In this document: in pieces, positions 43,449-54,213 of the stretch
Layout: the number at the start of each line of letters is the position of its first letter
Position numbering within the stretch: position 1 is the first letter of the stretch
Assembly: GCF_018812025.1 (NCBI RefSeq)
Contig: NC_063052.1
Coordinates: forward strand, 27,882,354-27,946,353
Direction of reading: 5' to 3'
Source of the DNA: Megalobrama amblycephala
Taxonomy: Eukaryota > Chordata > Actinopteri > Cypriniformes > Xenocyprididae
DNA length: 64,000 nucleotides
Made by a program: the position numbers and the translations under genes
Notes under the pieces: model-generated
Database searches by the model: none
The model's input: the letters and a program-made list of their open reading frames with translations, nothing else
What the model was told of the DNA's origin: nothing

Positions 43449-45914
43449 GTCAGGTCCTGTGGAGAGAGCAGAAGGGTAGGTTTAAGGAGTGAGACGTGGA
43501 AAGTGGAGTGAATATGGTACCCTTGTGGCAGCTGGAGTTGGTAAGTGACTGGGTTAACCTGCTTGACGATGGGAAATGGGCCAATGAACCTGGGACTCAG
43601 CTTTCTGCAGGGCAGACGCAGTCTGATGTCCCGGGTAGACAGCCAAACCTTCTGACCGGGCTGGAAGACTGGAGTGTTGGAACGGCGAATGTCGGCTGTC
43701 ATTCTGCGTCTGCGCAGGGCTCGTTGCAGCTGATGGTGCGTCCCAGACCCTCTCGCTCTCTCGGAACCAGTAATCCACTGCCGGAACGTTAGAGGGTTCC
43801 CCGGTCCAGGGGAACAGTGGGGGTTGGTAGCCGAGTACGCACTGTAATGGTGCGAGTCCTGTAGTCGACTGCCGGAGAGAGTTCTGGGCGTACTCGGCCC
43901 AACCCAGGAACTGGTTCCAAGAGTCCTGGTGGTCATGACAGAAAGTACGGAGGAAGCGGCCGATCTCCTGGACCTTCCTTTCCGTCTGCCCGTTCGACTG
44001 CGGATAGTATCCCGAAGTTAGGCTGACGGTCACACCTAGGAGGGAATGGAATGCCTTCCACACTCTAGAAATGAACTGGGGTCCTCTGTCTGATACTATG
44101 TCCTCTGGTATTCCGAAATATCTGAACACGTGGTTGAAGAGCATTTCTGCGGTTTCCATGGCAGTGGGTAATCCTCGTAGTGGAATGAGACGAAAGGATT
44201 TGGAGAAACGGTCTACGATGACTAGGATGCAGGTATTTCCATCAGAAACAGGGAGGTCTGTGATGAAGTATACTCCTAGGTGTGACCATGGTCGGTTGGG
44301 AACGGGCAGAGGAAGGAGTTTCCCAGCTGGCAGATGACGAGGACTCTTGGAGATGGCGCACTCCCGACAGCCCTGCATGTACCTTCTGACATCTGATGCC
44401 ATCCCTGGCCACCAGAAGCGTTCTTTCAGCAACGAGAGGGTTTCATTGACCCCCGGGTGACCAGTGCCTAGTGACGTGTGAGCGGAGTGGATGGTTTGAG
44501 TGCGTCGTGTCCGGGTGATGTAGAGCAAGCCGGGTGGACAGCCCGGCGGAGGGTTTGTGGAGGCATTGGAGGAGGGAATGGTCTCCTCTGACCAAGTGAT
44601 AGGGCTTACTATGAGTGAGCTCGGGATGATAGGCTCGGGTTCTTCTATCTTTTCTTCTGGAGCATGGAGACGGGAGAGAGCGTCGGCTTTTATGTTCTTT
44701 GAATCGGACGATAGGAGATGGTGTAGTTGAATCGGGAGAAGAACATGGCCCAACGAGCTTGTTTTGGATTTAATCGTTTTGCAGAAGGAAGATACTCCAG
44801 GTTTTTGTGGTCGGTTAGCACCAGGAATGCATGTTTGGCTCCCTCCAGCCAATGCCTCCACTCTTCCAAGGCAAGCTTTACAGCGAGGAGTTCCCTGTCA
44901 CAGATGGAGTAGTTGACTTCCGCCGGGCTGAGCTTGCAGGAGAAGAAGGCGCATGGATGGAGTCTACTTGGCGTCCCCTGCTGCTGCGACAACACCGCTC
45001 CCACTCCGGTGGTAGAGGCGTCTACCTCTACAATGAAGGGTTGTTCTGGATCGGGATGAACGAGTAAGGGAGCGGTGGTGAAGGCTTCTTTGAGGCGGCT
45101 GAATGCGTCGGTGGCTGCTGGGTTCCAGGACAGAGACTTGGGCTTGTTACGGAGAAGGCTGGTGAGTGGATGGGTGATGGAGCTATAGTCTTTGATGAAT
45201 CGTCGGTAGAAATTAGAGAATCCAAGGAAGCGTTGCAGTTCTTTGATGGTAGTGGGTTCTGGCCAGTTGGTGATGGATTCCACCTTCCTCTCGTTCATCC
45301 GGATGCCACTGTGGTCTATGATGTATCCGAGGAATGAGACGGTAGGTTGATGGAAGGAACACTTTTCTGCTTTGAGGAATAGATGGAACTGGCGTAGACG
45401 GGTGAGGACCTCCGCAACGTGTCGGCGATGTTCGGCCTGGCTCCGGGAGTAGATGAGTATATCATCGATGTAGACTAGGACGAAGCGATTGAGGAACTCC
45501 CGGAGCACCTCATGTATGAAGTCCTGGAATACGGAGGCCATACGGCATAACAAGATATTCGTAGTGCCCTGTGGGTGTAATGAAGGCGGTCTTCCACTCG
45601 TCCCCCTCACGTATCCGGATGAGGTTGTACGCGCTGCGGAGGTCCAGCTTGGTAAACACAGTGGCACCACGGAGATGTTCCAGGGCTGCTGGGACGAGAG
45701 GAAGGGGATACCTAAACTTGACGGTGATTTTATTGAGTGATCGATAGTCTATGCATGGCCGCAAGCCTCCGTCCTTTTTAGCCACAAAGAAGAAACTGGA
45801 AGCAGCAGGGGAAGTAGGCGGCCTGATGTATCCTTGGGCTAGGGCTTCCTTGATGTAATCCTCCATGGCCTTCTCCTCCGGGATGGATAATGGGTAGATC
45901 TTACCCTTCGGCAC
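43340..45914 (-). pseudogene. pol (RT, RNase H, integrase) of Gypsy copy 2, multiply frameshifted
   Basis: Four frames are needed: RT first half (45914-45510), RT palm plus RNase H (45670-44690), integrase (44861-43554) and integrase tail (43936-43340). A 13-bp deletion near 45548 breaks the frame after VMPYGL. The RT active site is intact here ([10 protein letters not shown]). RNase H begins [11 protein letters not shown]. The integrase keeps its zinc-binding residues, SDRGPQF and NGQTER, but the first catalytic aspartate is tyrosine (GVYFITDLP; codon 44268-44270). Defects are thus different from copy 1. Confidence 0.88.
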
Positions 45915-47386
45915 TGGTTCACCAGGAAGCAGGTCGATGGCACAGTCCCATGGCCGGTGTGGAGGCAGCTTGGAAGCCCTCTGTGGGCAGAAGACATCGC
46001 TGAAGGGGGCGTAACACTTGGGGATGTCGATGGAGCGTTGTTCAACTGGACTCTCGATGGAAGATGAAGAGTAAATGGCACAGGAAGTTCAGTTAGACAG
46101 AGAAAGAAACAGGTGTCGCCCCACTTCGGGATTTCGCCCGTCTTCCAGGAGATAGTCGGGTTGTGCTGCTCCAACCAGGGGCGCCCTAGAACCACGTCAG
46201 CGGTGGAATCCTCCAGAACCAGCAGATGTAATTCTTCTTGATGAAGTAGACCAACTTGAAGCTTGAGGGGTCCTGCCACTGTACGAACACTCTTACGGCT
46301 GAGTGGCTTGCCTGTTATGGAGTTGATCTGGTAGATCGTCGGAGACGGAGAGGTCTTGAGACGTAGCTGCCGGCAGAGGGCGCTGGAGACGAAGTTGCCG
46401 GCTGACCCTGAATCGAGGAGCGCGACCACTGTAAGGGAGATATCAGCGGCAGTAAGATTGACGACAGTGGTGAGTGGTTTCATCTTATGAGTAGAAGGAA
46501 TGATGGCACTCACCATGGGTCGAGGAGGTTGTGTGGGGCACGCCGCAATCACATGCCCAGGAGCGCCACAGTACAAACATAAGTTCAGGGTCAGCCGACG
46601 GCGGCGCTCAGCGGGAGACAAACGGGAGTTTTCTACGTCCATTGATTCGTTGGCTGGTTCTGGGGAGCTGACGGGTTCGGATCGGCAGAGGAGCATGTTG
46701 GTAAGTGACGGGTCCTGGTGCTCTTGGAGGCACGCCTGCATGCGAGTGGCACAGCGAATGGAGAGCTGGATGAACTTCTCAAGGCCGATGGAGTCCTCGC
46801 ATGCAGCGAGATGCAGCCGTACCCGAGGTTCCAATCCTTGACGATATGTAGTGATGAGAGCTTGTTCATTCCATCCGCTAACTGCAGCAAGCGTTCTGAA
46901 TTGCAAAGCATAGTCATAAATAGACATTGACCCTTGTTTTAAATTGTAGAGTTTCTCACCAGCAGACGAATCTGTAATAGGTTTCCCGAACACCTCCCGG
47001 AAGTGGGAAATAAACGCAGGATAGGACTGCGTTACTGCACAATGTTGTGACCAGATGGAATCGGCCCATTTCAATGCTTTGCCGCTTAACTGAGATATGA
47101 TGAAGGCGATTTTGGAGGTTTCGCTCGGGTACAGGTGCGGCTGCATCTCCAGGAGCAGTTCGCATTGCAGCAGAAATCCGCTGCAATCCTCCGCCGATGC
47201 TGAGTAGGGCGCTGGTTTGGCCATGGGACTGGCGTACGGCGGCAGTGAAGAAGGTCCTGTGGTGCTGGCGGTGGTGTTCGCTGGTGCAGGTGAGGGAGAA
47301 GTGACTGGAGATGGTGGCGGTAGATTGGTGGTGAGGGTTCGCCTAAGCGCATCCACCAAGGCCTGGAATGGATCCGCCTGTCTCAT
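45915..47386 (-). pseudogene. gag plus protease of Gypsy copy 2
   Basis: It starts at ATG 47386 (MRQADPFQALVDALRR) and stays open through the gag domain, the CX2CX4HX4C knuckle (CLYCGAPGHVIAAC) and the protease motif LLDSGSAG, into the segment before RT. A deletion around 46060-46085, relative to copy 1, shifts the frame. Unlike copy 1 there is neither the 113-bp duplication nor the TAG, so this is the best-preserved gag in the window. Confidence 0.88.
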
Positions 47387-47415
47387 ACTGGGTCTGCGGT
47401 GTTGGTCCGGTCTTC

Positions 47416-47848
47416 TGTTACGGTACACAGGAGGCAGACACAGATGTAAACAGGTATAGGTAGTTTATTGACCACAGTAGAGCATGGGATATCAAACAGG
47501 TGAGTAGAATGGATGCAGATGATGTTCAGATGATAATATAGGGAATAGTTACTGTCCTTTTCATTGTAGGTTGATATACGCTGGAGCTTGGAGATCGCTG
47601 GAGACACTTGGAGCTGACTTGAGCACACCCACACAGAAGACGAGGCACACAGAGGGAAGGAGACACGCTGGAGACAGGTGAGTATACGAAGAGGAGTCCT
47701 TGAGGTAAGCATAACAGGAAGTATATGCGAACGAGACCGGACATGGAGTGCTGTGTGCGTGTGCTCTTTATAGTGCTGTTGATGAGTGAGGTGATGAGGT
47801 GCAGTGTGCGCTGTGATTGGTGGATGTTGGAACCTGACGTGTCTGTGA

Positions 47849-47850
<2 letters not shown>
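47416..47850 (-). repeat. 5' LTR of Gypsy copy 2
   Basis: It matches 42699-43161 almost base for base, except that a stretch present at about 43088-43117 of the 3' LTR ('ggcggtgatcagtactctggggacggt') is missing here. High LTR identity points to a fairly young insertion. Confidence 0.93.

Positions 47851-47908
<58 letters not shown>
47851..47908. repeat. (GT)29 microsatellite
   Basis: A perfect dinucleotide run directly at the Gypsy 5' LTR, with a short (TG)4 counterpart at 42691-42698 on the other side of the insertion. Before insertion it was one CA/GT array inside the L2 LINE. Confidence 0.97.
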
Positions 47909-47909
<1 letters not shown>

Positions 47910-47910
<1 letters not shown>

Positions 47911-48620
47911 AATAATAAGCCTGATTTGGTAAGCCAGTCCTGCACATTGGACATATTAGAAGTCAAAGTAATCGAAGCTTCTTCAAAGTTATTTGCATGA
48001 CTACATCACCTGCATACATATGAACATTTTTACATACTCCAGGAAAATCATTAATATAAAGTGAAAATAAGATTGGCATGATTTCATCCAAAGTATTATA
48101 TACTTATACAGTATAATTATATATATACTTTAAATGTGTTAGTTTATATAAAAGAACCTGACAGTCAACCATGTCAAATGGTTTTAAGCATTTGACTTTC
48201 TCAACAAACAAACAATTAGCTTTTCAATTAATTATTCTGTTGAATAAATACTGCGAAAACCAAATTGCATCTGCTATGTAGAAGCCGTTATTTATGATTA
48301 GTTAGAACCTTAGCTACCCATTTTTCTGCAACCTTAGATATAATCAGAAGGATACTAATTGGCCTATAATTACTGAAAATTGATTTTTCTCCAGATTTGT
48401 ATATTTGGATAACTGTAGCCACCTTCCAAGCAAATGGAAAAACTGCTTACTTAAGGACAAATTGACCATGTGTGTAATTGAGCCTACTAAAGAATCTTTA
48501 TTAGATTTAAAAAATTTTGTATCAAGCCCATAGGCATCCTTTGCTTTAGAGCTTTTTAACACATCAATAATATTAACTACTTCTAATTCAGTTACTTCCT
48601 CTATTTAAAAAATACGGTGA
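47910..48620 (-). pseudogene. L2 LINE reverse transcriptase, degenerate
   Basis: The minus strand gives LKSSKAKDAYGLDTKFFKSN (RT block 1-2), MQFGFRSIYSTE-like block 3, FDMVDCQVLLYKL and PILFSLYINDFPGVCKNVHM before the catalytic box. It has several stops and shifts. The order matches the endonuclease piece to the right. Confidence 0.8.
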
Positions 48621-49452
48621 GAAAAATTAATAGGTCTATAAGTAATAACTTTTAAGGCAAAAAGCTAAGTTATCTTATCAAATGAATTTAAAGAAGGTGT
48701 ATAAAAATGAGTAGCTATGGTAAATTAATCCTTTACTAAAAATATTATTAATTTAAATATTATAATTTAATATTATTAAATTTAAAGTTCAAAACTTTTA
48801 TCCATGTTCTTTTGTTTTCCAACTAATTTATTAATAGTTTGCCAGATTCCTTTTCCCATCCCCTTATGACCCCTCAATAATGTCCATAAAAACTATCTTT
48901 GACCTTATGTAAAGTCTGTATTACTTTATTCCTCATAGAAGTATATTTCAATCGATCAGTAATAAGATCAGAATTCAACGATTTTTTTAAGGAGCTGATC
49001 TTTGTCCTTCAGCAATTTCCTACATTCATTGTTAACCCAGGGCAAAGTATACCCTTTTCTATTTGTTAACCATCCCCTTCAAGAGAACAGCTCAAACACT
49101 TCTTTAATTTTTCCCAAAACATCTCTATGTCCCCACTTAAGAGGACTTCACTCCAGTCAATCTCATTCTAAGATTTTGTTGCTGATTTTTAGGGACTATA
49201 TCATGATAAGCAGTAGTTTTAACTGAATTTAAAAAGCATCATTTTGCAAGTTTTCTTTAAAAAGAAAATTGTGTTATGGTCAGACAGCCCTGTCAAAAGA
49301 TTATAATGCTTTATAATTCTTTCAGGTTTATTTGTAAACAATATATCTTTTCTCATTGGAGAATGAGGGGTTATTCTAATAGGCTGTTCTATCAGTTGTG
49401 TAAAGTTAAAAAAAAAAATCAAAAATCGTTTTTTTTTCCTTCTTCCTTTCAT
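48621..49452 (-). pseudogene. L2 LINE endonuclease C-terminus and linker
   Basis: 49452-49219 encodes FFNFTQLIEQPIRIT...DILFTNKPERI and GLSDHNTIFF, the C-terminal AP-endonuclease signature (SDH) of L2-like LINEs. 48990-48900 continues as linker (DLITDRLKYTSMRNKVIQTL). The N-terminal part of the endonuclease is missing. Confidence 0.8.
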
Positions 49453-49460
49453 TGCAATTA

Positions 49461-50302
49461 ATATTAAAATCTCCCATGATAATTACTTCCTTGTGTTTAA
49501 TGCCTCATTTCAAAGACTGTGAGAAACCTGTAAATATACACCTGAGTGGTGTTTTGATGCCTCACTAAAGAGACTTTGTAAATACTTACATGTAAATATC
49601 CACCTGAATTGAAACGTGTTCACCGCTCACATGCAAAAGCATTCCTGCAATGTTAGTGAGCTCTTTGTTACAAAGACTGTGCTTGTATACCTGCTGTCAC
49701 TCACCAGTCTATACTGCCTGTTTTTCCTGTATTGTTCCAAATAAAGCTTCTGCAAATGGATTCATACTAACCGCTGTTTCCATACTATTGTTACAATTGG
49801 ACAAGATGTGCATATTGGGTGATGACATATGTTAATGTCATGGCTGTGGTTGCAGGAAGGCAGACAAAAACAAAGATTATAGTTCCAACACGAAGGTTTA
49901 ATGATAACAATCCAAATGATAACAGGCAGCAACACAACACACGCTTAATATAGAGACGAGACCGAACAGAGACTGAATGTGAAGGTACAACTTTAGTAGT
50001 GAACATAATGAGCAAAATTACTAACACACAGCTGACACATATGAACTAATAATGAGGAGAGGGAAAACTGACCAATGGAGCACATGATGTGAATGAAAAC
50101 AAATTAAAGTCCATGATAATGAAACTAAACTGAGCAGACTAGTGACAATTAATTATATTGCATATACTGTATTTTCATTTGTAGTTTTTTTTTGTAATAT
50201 ATTTGATCCTGCAATGAAGATATGACTTTATTTGAATTTATTTTTCAATTTAATTCAGTTCACATTTATTTGTATAGCGCATTTCACAATTTCACAATTT
50301 GA
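49461..50302. other. Intron sequence; possible LTR-like block at 49840-50120
   Basis: 'tggttgcaggaaggcagac' and 'aaggtttaatgataac' at 49848-49910 resemble the LTR-like blocks at 56065 and 62281, but the rest diverges. No ORF is recognised. Confidence 0.35.
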
Positions 50303-50330
50303 ATCTATCTATCTATCTATCTATCTATCT
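50303..50330. repeat. (ATCT)7 microsatellite
   Basis: Seven tetranucleotide repeats, preceded by 'cacatttatttgtatagcgcatttcaca', a common fish repeat phrase (50260-50290). Confidence 0.95.
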
Positions 50331-51172
50331 GGCTATCTTGGTAATTTTCCACACCAGGCAAACTGTCACAACACATAAGCTAAGTTTACCATGCACAATG
50401 ATTGGGAGACACTAGCTTACAGAATAGTTTGAGTACGGAGAGGAAATCTCTGTGGCACCTTGATGCAATCGCGGACAGCAATGCTGTGATTCTGTGCTAA
50501 TTTGATCTAATGTAGTTATAGATGATCTGTAATGTTATAGATTTATGCAGCAAATGAAAATCGATAAAATTATTAACTATATTTTGAGTCAAAGGTCTTG
50601 TTAATGATTTTCAGTTTTGTTGAAGGTGATTAAAGCAACAGGAAGATTATGTAAAAAGTATGGCATTTGGGGAAAAAGGTGCCCCTGCTGTTAGGGCTAA
50701 AGGGACAATAATTATGATAATAAATAGCTGGCTGACTTGTTGACATGACATTAGATTCAGATGATAAATATCATATACAAGTTGGATGTTCACCTTCGAG
50801 ATAACCACCATATTTAATGAAACAATCATGTGTAAAAATATGATATAAACCATATTATATAATATATATATTTATTTGTTACTACTGTAAAGCTATATTA
50901 AATTATTATAAGATCTCATTCAATGCTTTCAGAATCTTTACTTTTTTAAATAAATTTGTGTTTTGTATTTTTAAAACGAACATTTTAATGACGTATATTT
51001 ATTGAATAAGAATGAATTATTTTATTTATCAAAATAAAATGAAAATAGTACTCACTTTGCTAAAGTGATTGTTTTGAACAAGTATTAACTTAGACATTAT
51101 TAAAAACATTATTTTAGCTAAAGTACTTGCATCAATACTTTGCACCTTTTGTGAGCCACCTTACCATGCCAT
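50331..51172. other. AT-rich intron sequence, nothing recognised
   Basis: No exon, repeat end or ORF with a known domain. The 7 bp before 51173 include the probable left target duplicate (GCCAT) of the next element. Confidence 0.4.
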
Positions 51173-51646
51173 TGTCATGGGTGTTTTGGTTTTGTTTTCA
51201 TGTTTTGGGTTCCATGTCTTTTATTTTGTAGTTTGTTTCATGTTGCTTGTTTGTGTCATGTTTCCCTTGCTCCTCATGTTCTCCCTTAGTCCATGTGTCA
51301 TGTTTTCATTGGTTGTTTATGGTCATGTGGTTTTCAGTTCTGTTCTGTTATTGGCTCTCTTGTTCCTTTGTCACTTCCCCATTGGTTGTCTTAGTCATGT
51401 GTTCCATTAGTTCTTGTACTTATAGCCATTGTCTTCCCCATGTTCCTTTGTCATGTATTTTCAATGTAACCTGCTGTAGGTGAGTCGTTTTGTCAAGTCA
51501 CGTCTGTGCAAGTCAAGTCTGTTCAAGTCAAGCCATGTCAAGTCACGTCTGTTTTCATGTTCCTGTTCATGTTTGTATTTTGGATTATTATCATTAAACT
51601 GCACTTGGGTTCTACTACACTCGCCTCCAGTGGACTCTCTGTTACA
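51173..51646 (+). repeat. 5' LTR of the gag-only element
   Basis: TGTCATGGGTG ... CTCTGTTACA, 474 bp. It contains 'gtacttatagcc' as TATA-like box and ATTAAA near 51593. It has tandem 'caagtcaagtc/cacgtctgt' motifs at 51494-51550. Confidence 0.9.
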
Positions 51647-51663
51647 GAATACATGACCACAAC

Positions 51664-52389
51664 ATGAACCCAGCAGTTTCTCGGCTCTTGAATCTTCGTC
51701 AAGAGGGAAGAGCTATTGAGGACTATGTCAGGGATTTTGTGTGTTACATTGATCAAGTACTCTGGGATGAGACTTATTTAAAATGGTGCTTTCTATGCGG
51801 ATTGGACGATGATCTGGCTGAACTTATGCCCTCGATAGAAAACCCTTGTACGTTATGTCAATATATTGACTTTATTTTGTTTTTATGTGGATCCAGTTTC
51901 ACATTGAGTGAGGCTGAGTCATATGCCAAATCTGAGCCTCTTCATGTAATGCCTGCCACGCCAGGGCCTTCTCACGCCATGCATGCCATGCCTGTGCCCG
52001 CCATGCCTGCCACGCCAGTGTCTCGTCTCGAGCCGGCCGCTTCGCAATCGAGCCCGCCGGCCGCTTCGCAATCGAGCCCGCCGGCCGCTTCGCCATCTCG
52101 AGCCCGCCGGCCATTTCACCCTCAAGGCCGCCGCGCCAGTGTCTCCCCCCGAGATGGCCGCCACGTTAGTGTCTCGCCCCGAGATGGCCGCCATGCCAGC
52201 GTCAGGCCACGCCGGAGCCTTGCCATGCCACGGCTGCCACGCCGGAGCCTCGTCATGCCACGGCTGCTGAGCCGGACCCTCCTCATCCCATGGCTGCCAC
52301 ACCAGAGCCTCGTCTCGCCACGGCTGCCACGCCAGAGCCTTACCACGCCATGGCTGCCACACCTGCCACACCAGAGCCCCCTCTCATAA
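51664..52389 (+). CDS. Gag-like protein of the non-autonomous LTR element
   Basis: Starts at ATG 51664 (MNPAVSRLLNLRQEGRAIED), 18 bp after the LTR. Residues 5-75 are a Ty3-type gag core (LRQEGRAIEDYVRDF, CFLCGLDDDLAELMP). From residue 100 the protein becomes Pro/Ala/Ser/Arg-rich, with short imperfect repeats of the type PRLPRQSL and SPPAASQ, and no zinc knuckle. A 241-residue uninterrupted frame suggests selection or youth. The tail may instead be untranslated repeat DNA. The role would be particle assembly; no enzymatic domain is present. Confidence 0.7.
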   Translation: MNPAVSRLLNLRQEGRAIEDYVRDFVCYIDQVLWDETYLKWCFLCGLDDDLAELMPSIENPCTLCQYIDFILFLCGSSFTLSEAESYAKSEPLHVMPATPGPSHAMHAMPVPAMPATPVSRLEPAASQSSPPAASQSSPPAASPSRARRPFHPQGRRASVSPRDGRHVSVSPRDGRHASVRPRRSLAMPRLPRRSLVMPRLLSRTLLIPWLPHQSLVSPRLPRQSLTTPWLPHLPHQSPLS

Positions 52390-52726
52390 AACCTGCCCTT
52401 GTTTTCCCCAAGTATTTTTTGGGGGGGGGGGGTTATAGGTAGCTCCTGCGGCTGCGGAGCTTGGTACACCTCTAAATCATGGCCCAGGTCCTCCACTGCA
52501 TCGGGACCCCACGCTCCAAGGCCCAGTTCCTCCCACGCTCCATGGCCCATGTCTTCCCACGCTCCATGGTCCAGGTCCTCCCACGCTCCACGGCCCAGGT
52601 CCTCCCCTGCCATGCCCAGGTCCTCCGACTCCCCTGCACCCACCATCCCTCCCCCAAGATCACCCTCCTGGACTGTAGTTTTTTGTTTCATGTTGGGTGT
52701 CAGGAGCCGCCCTTAGAGGGGGGATC
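52390..52726 (+). other. Non-coding internal tail and polypurine tract of the gag-only element
   Basis: After the stop there is a G10 run (about 52424-52433), then imperfect 'cccacgctccatggcccaggtc' repeats (52505-52615), and the polypurine tract just before the 3' LTR. ORFs in other frames here are by-products of the repeat composition. Confidence 0.6.
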
Positions 52727-53137
52727 TGTCACAAGTGTTTTGGTTTTGTTTTCATGTTTTTGGTTCCATGTCTTTTATTTTGTAGTTTGTTTCATGTTGC
52801 TTGTTTGTGTCATGTTTCCCTTGCTCCTCATGTTCTCCCTTAGTCCATGTGTCATGTTCTCATTGGTTGTTTATGGTCATGTGGTTTTCAGTTCTGTTCT
52901 GTTATTGGTTCTCTTGTTACTTGTGTCACTTCCCCATTGGTTGTCCTAGTCATGTGTTCCATCAGTTCTTGTATTTATAGCCATTGTCTTCCCCATGTTC
53001 CTTTGTCATGTATTATCAATGTAACCTGCTGTCGGTGAGTCGTTTTGTCAAGTCTGTTCAAGTCAAGTCAAGTTATGTCAAGTCACGTCTGTTTCCATGT
53101 TCCTGTTCACGTTTGTATTTTGGATTATTGTCATTAA
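52727..53137 (+). repeat. 3' LTR of the gag-only element, left part
   Basis: Begins TGTCACAAGTG. It matches 51173-51600 and stops at the TTAA target (53134-53137) of the piggyBac-type element. The remaining 49 bp of the LTR are at 55080-55128. Confidence 0.92.
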
Positions 53138-53699
53138 CCCCTTACCAGTCACCCCCACTTTTGGCCAGGGAGTGAAAAATGACATACCCCAAATAAAATG
53201 GTTGCTGGTAACAAGTCCTCTGGACTACACACAAAACCAAGGTATCATTTGAAAGCTGACACTTGACAGTTTACTATGAAAGACTCCAATATTAGAGATA
53301 AATTACCAATAGAGAGATAAAAAAAGCTCAAACACAATGGATCATTTTTATTTTTTTCATAATAATTGTTTATGGAAATGAAAAATGCAAAAGGCAGATA
53401 CATAGGGGCCTGGAAACATAAGCAAACTAAAGCCATATGTCTAATCAATATATGTTTAAAATGTGAAGGCGATACAAGCAAAAATGAATTTTTTACAACC
53501 ATTTATTTCAGTGCATGTCTAGGCACCTTTCCAAAAAGGCCACTTGGAGATGCCAAAGGGACACTTGGTAACCACCTTTTACTGTGAAGTATAAGAAGTC
53601 TATTTGATCATTTCCATACATTTTATCATTCCAATATAACAAAGCACAATTTATATACTATATCTGGTATATTTTTTTTCCTCTTAAAAGTTTAGAAAA

Positions 53700-54075
53700 A
53701 TGCAATCCAAGGATAATTTACATACAGCAATATACAGCCATAGCCAGCCTGTTGTTGCCCTGATGGCACATTTACACAATCTTAAATTTTTCTATTCAAA
53801 TTCCAAGGATCATTTACATACAGCAATATATAGCCATAACCAGCCTGTTGTTGCCCTGATGGCACATTTACACAATCTTAAGTTTAATATTCAAATTCCA
53901 AGGATCATTTACATACAGCAACATACAGCCATACCCACACCCTGTTGTTGCCCTGATGGCAGATTTACATCAGTTTACAATTTTTCTATTCAAACGCAAA
54001 GGTTCATTTACACAAAGCAATTTACCATCATACCAACTCTATTGTTACCGTTACTGAACATTTACACCAGCAGCT
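53700..54075. repeat. ~97-bp tandem repeat, nearly four units, inside the piggyBac-like element
   Basis: Units start at about 53706, 53802, 53899 and 53995, each with 'ccaaggatcatttacata', 'cagcctgttgttgccctgat' and 'ggcacatttaca'. The last unit is diverged. They lie near the 3' side relative to the transposase exon. Confidence 0.85.
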
Positions 54076-54099
54076 AATGACCAAGACTGTAATGAAGAC

Positions 54100-54213
54100 G
54101 CTAGATAGAGCACTTTCCTCCGAATAATCCACATTTTCTTCATCACTGCTTCGCATAAGTTCTTCCAATGCAAAAACAGGAGAAAACAACTTCTGTGCAC
54201 GACGCTGATCCAT
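54100..54213 (-). pseudogene. piggyBac-like transposase N-terminal remnant
   Basis: Starts at ATG 54213: MDQRRAQKLFSPVFALEELM followed by an acidic run (SSDEENVDYSEESALSS). A short acidic N-terminus rich in S/D/E is typical of PGBD-type transposases, from memory. The frame then runs into non-homologous sequence, so this is only the first part. GC-rich, promoter-like sequence lies upstream (54215-54330). Confidence 0.5.

Larger units (their letters stand above)
42699..47850 (-). mobile_element. Ty3/Gypsy chromovirus, copy 2, inserted in a CA/GT microsatellite
   Basis: LTRs are at 47416-47850 (5') and 42699-43161 (3') with GTGTG target duplications (42694-42698 and 47851-47855). Because the target was a GT run, the duplication is consistent but not unique. 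Coding order is as in copy 1. It has an intact gag through protease, then at least five frameshifts in pol, integrase GVDF changed to GVYF, and a complete chromodomain. Polypurine tract lies at 43162-43180. Confidence 0.94.
40446..49452 (-). mobile_element. L2-type LINE, dispersed by nested insertions
   Basis: Minus-strand pieces in order are endonuclease C-terminus (49452-49000), reverse transcriptase (48620-47910) and C-terminal region (42000-41465), with the 3' tail to about 40446. A TTAA MITE (40503-41464), a Gypsy element (42699-47850) and an unidentified block (42021-42650) interrupt it. The reading continues from LTKSGLLFNT on the right of the Gypsy to CMMFSRL on the left, across a CA repeat. 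Confidence 0.75.

Noticed and set aside
47526..47966. Minus-strand ORF with a long His-Thr repeat
   Set aside because: The repeat is the (GT)29 microsatellite read through; the flanks are LINE sequence on one side and LTR sequence on the other.
51899..52716. Several long ORFs on both strands, Ala/Gly/Trp- or Ser/Pro-rich
   Set aside because: They are alternative-frame readings of the repetitive tail of the gag-only element, with no domain of their own.
53700..54075. CRISPR-like regular repeats
   Set aside because: The units are contiguous tandem repeats without unique spacers, in eukaryotic transposon DNA.
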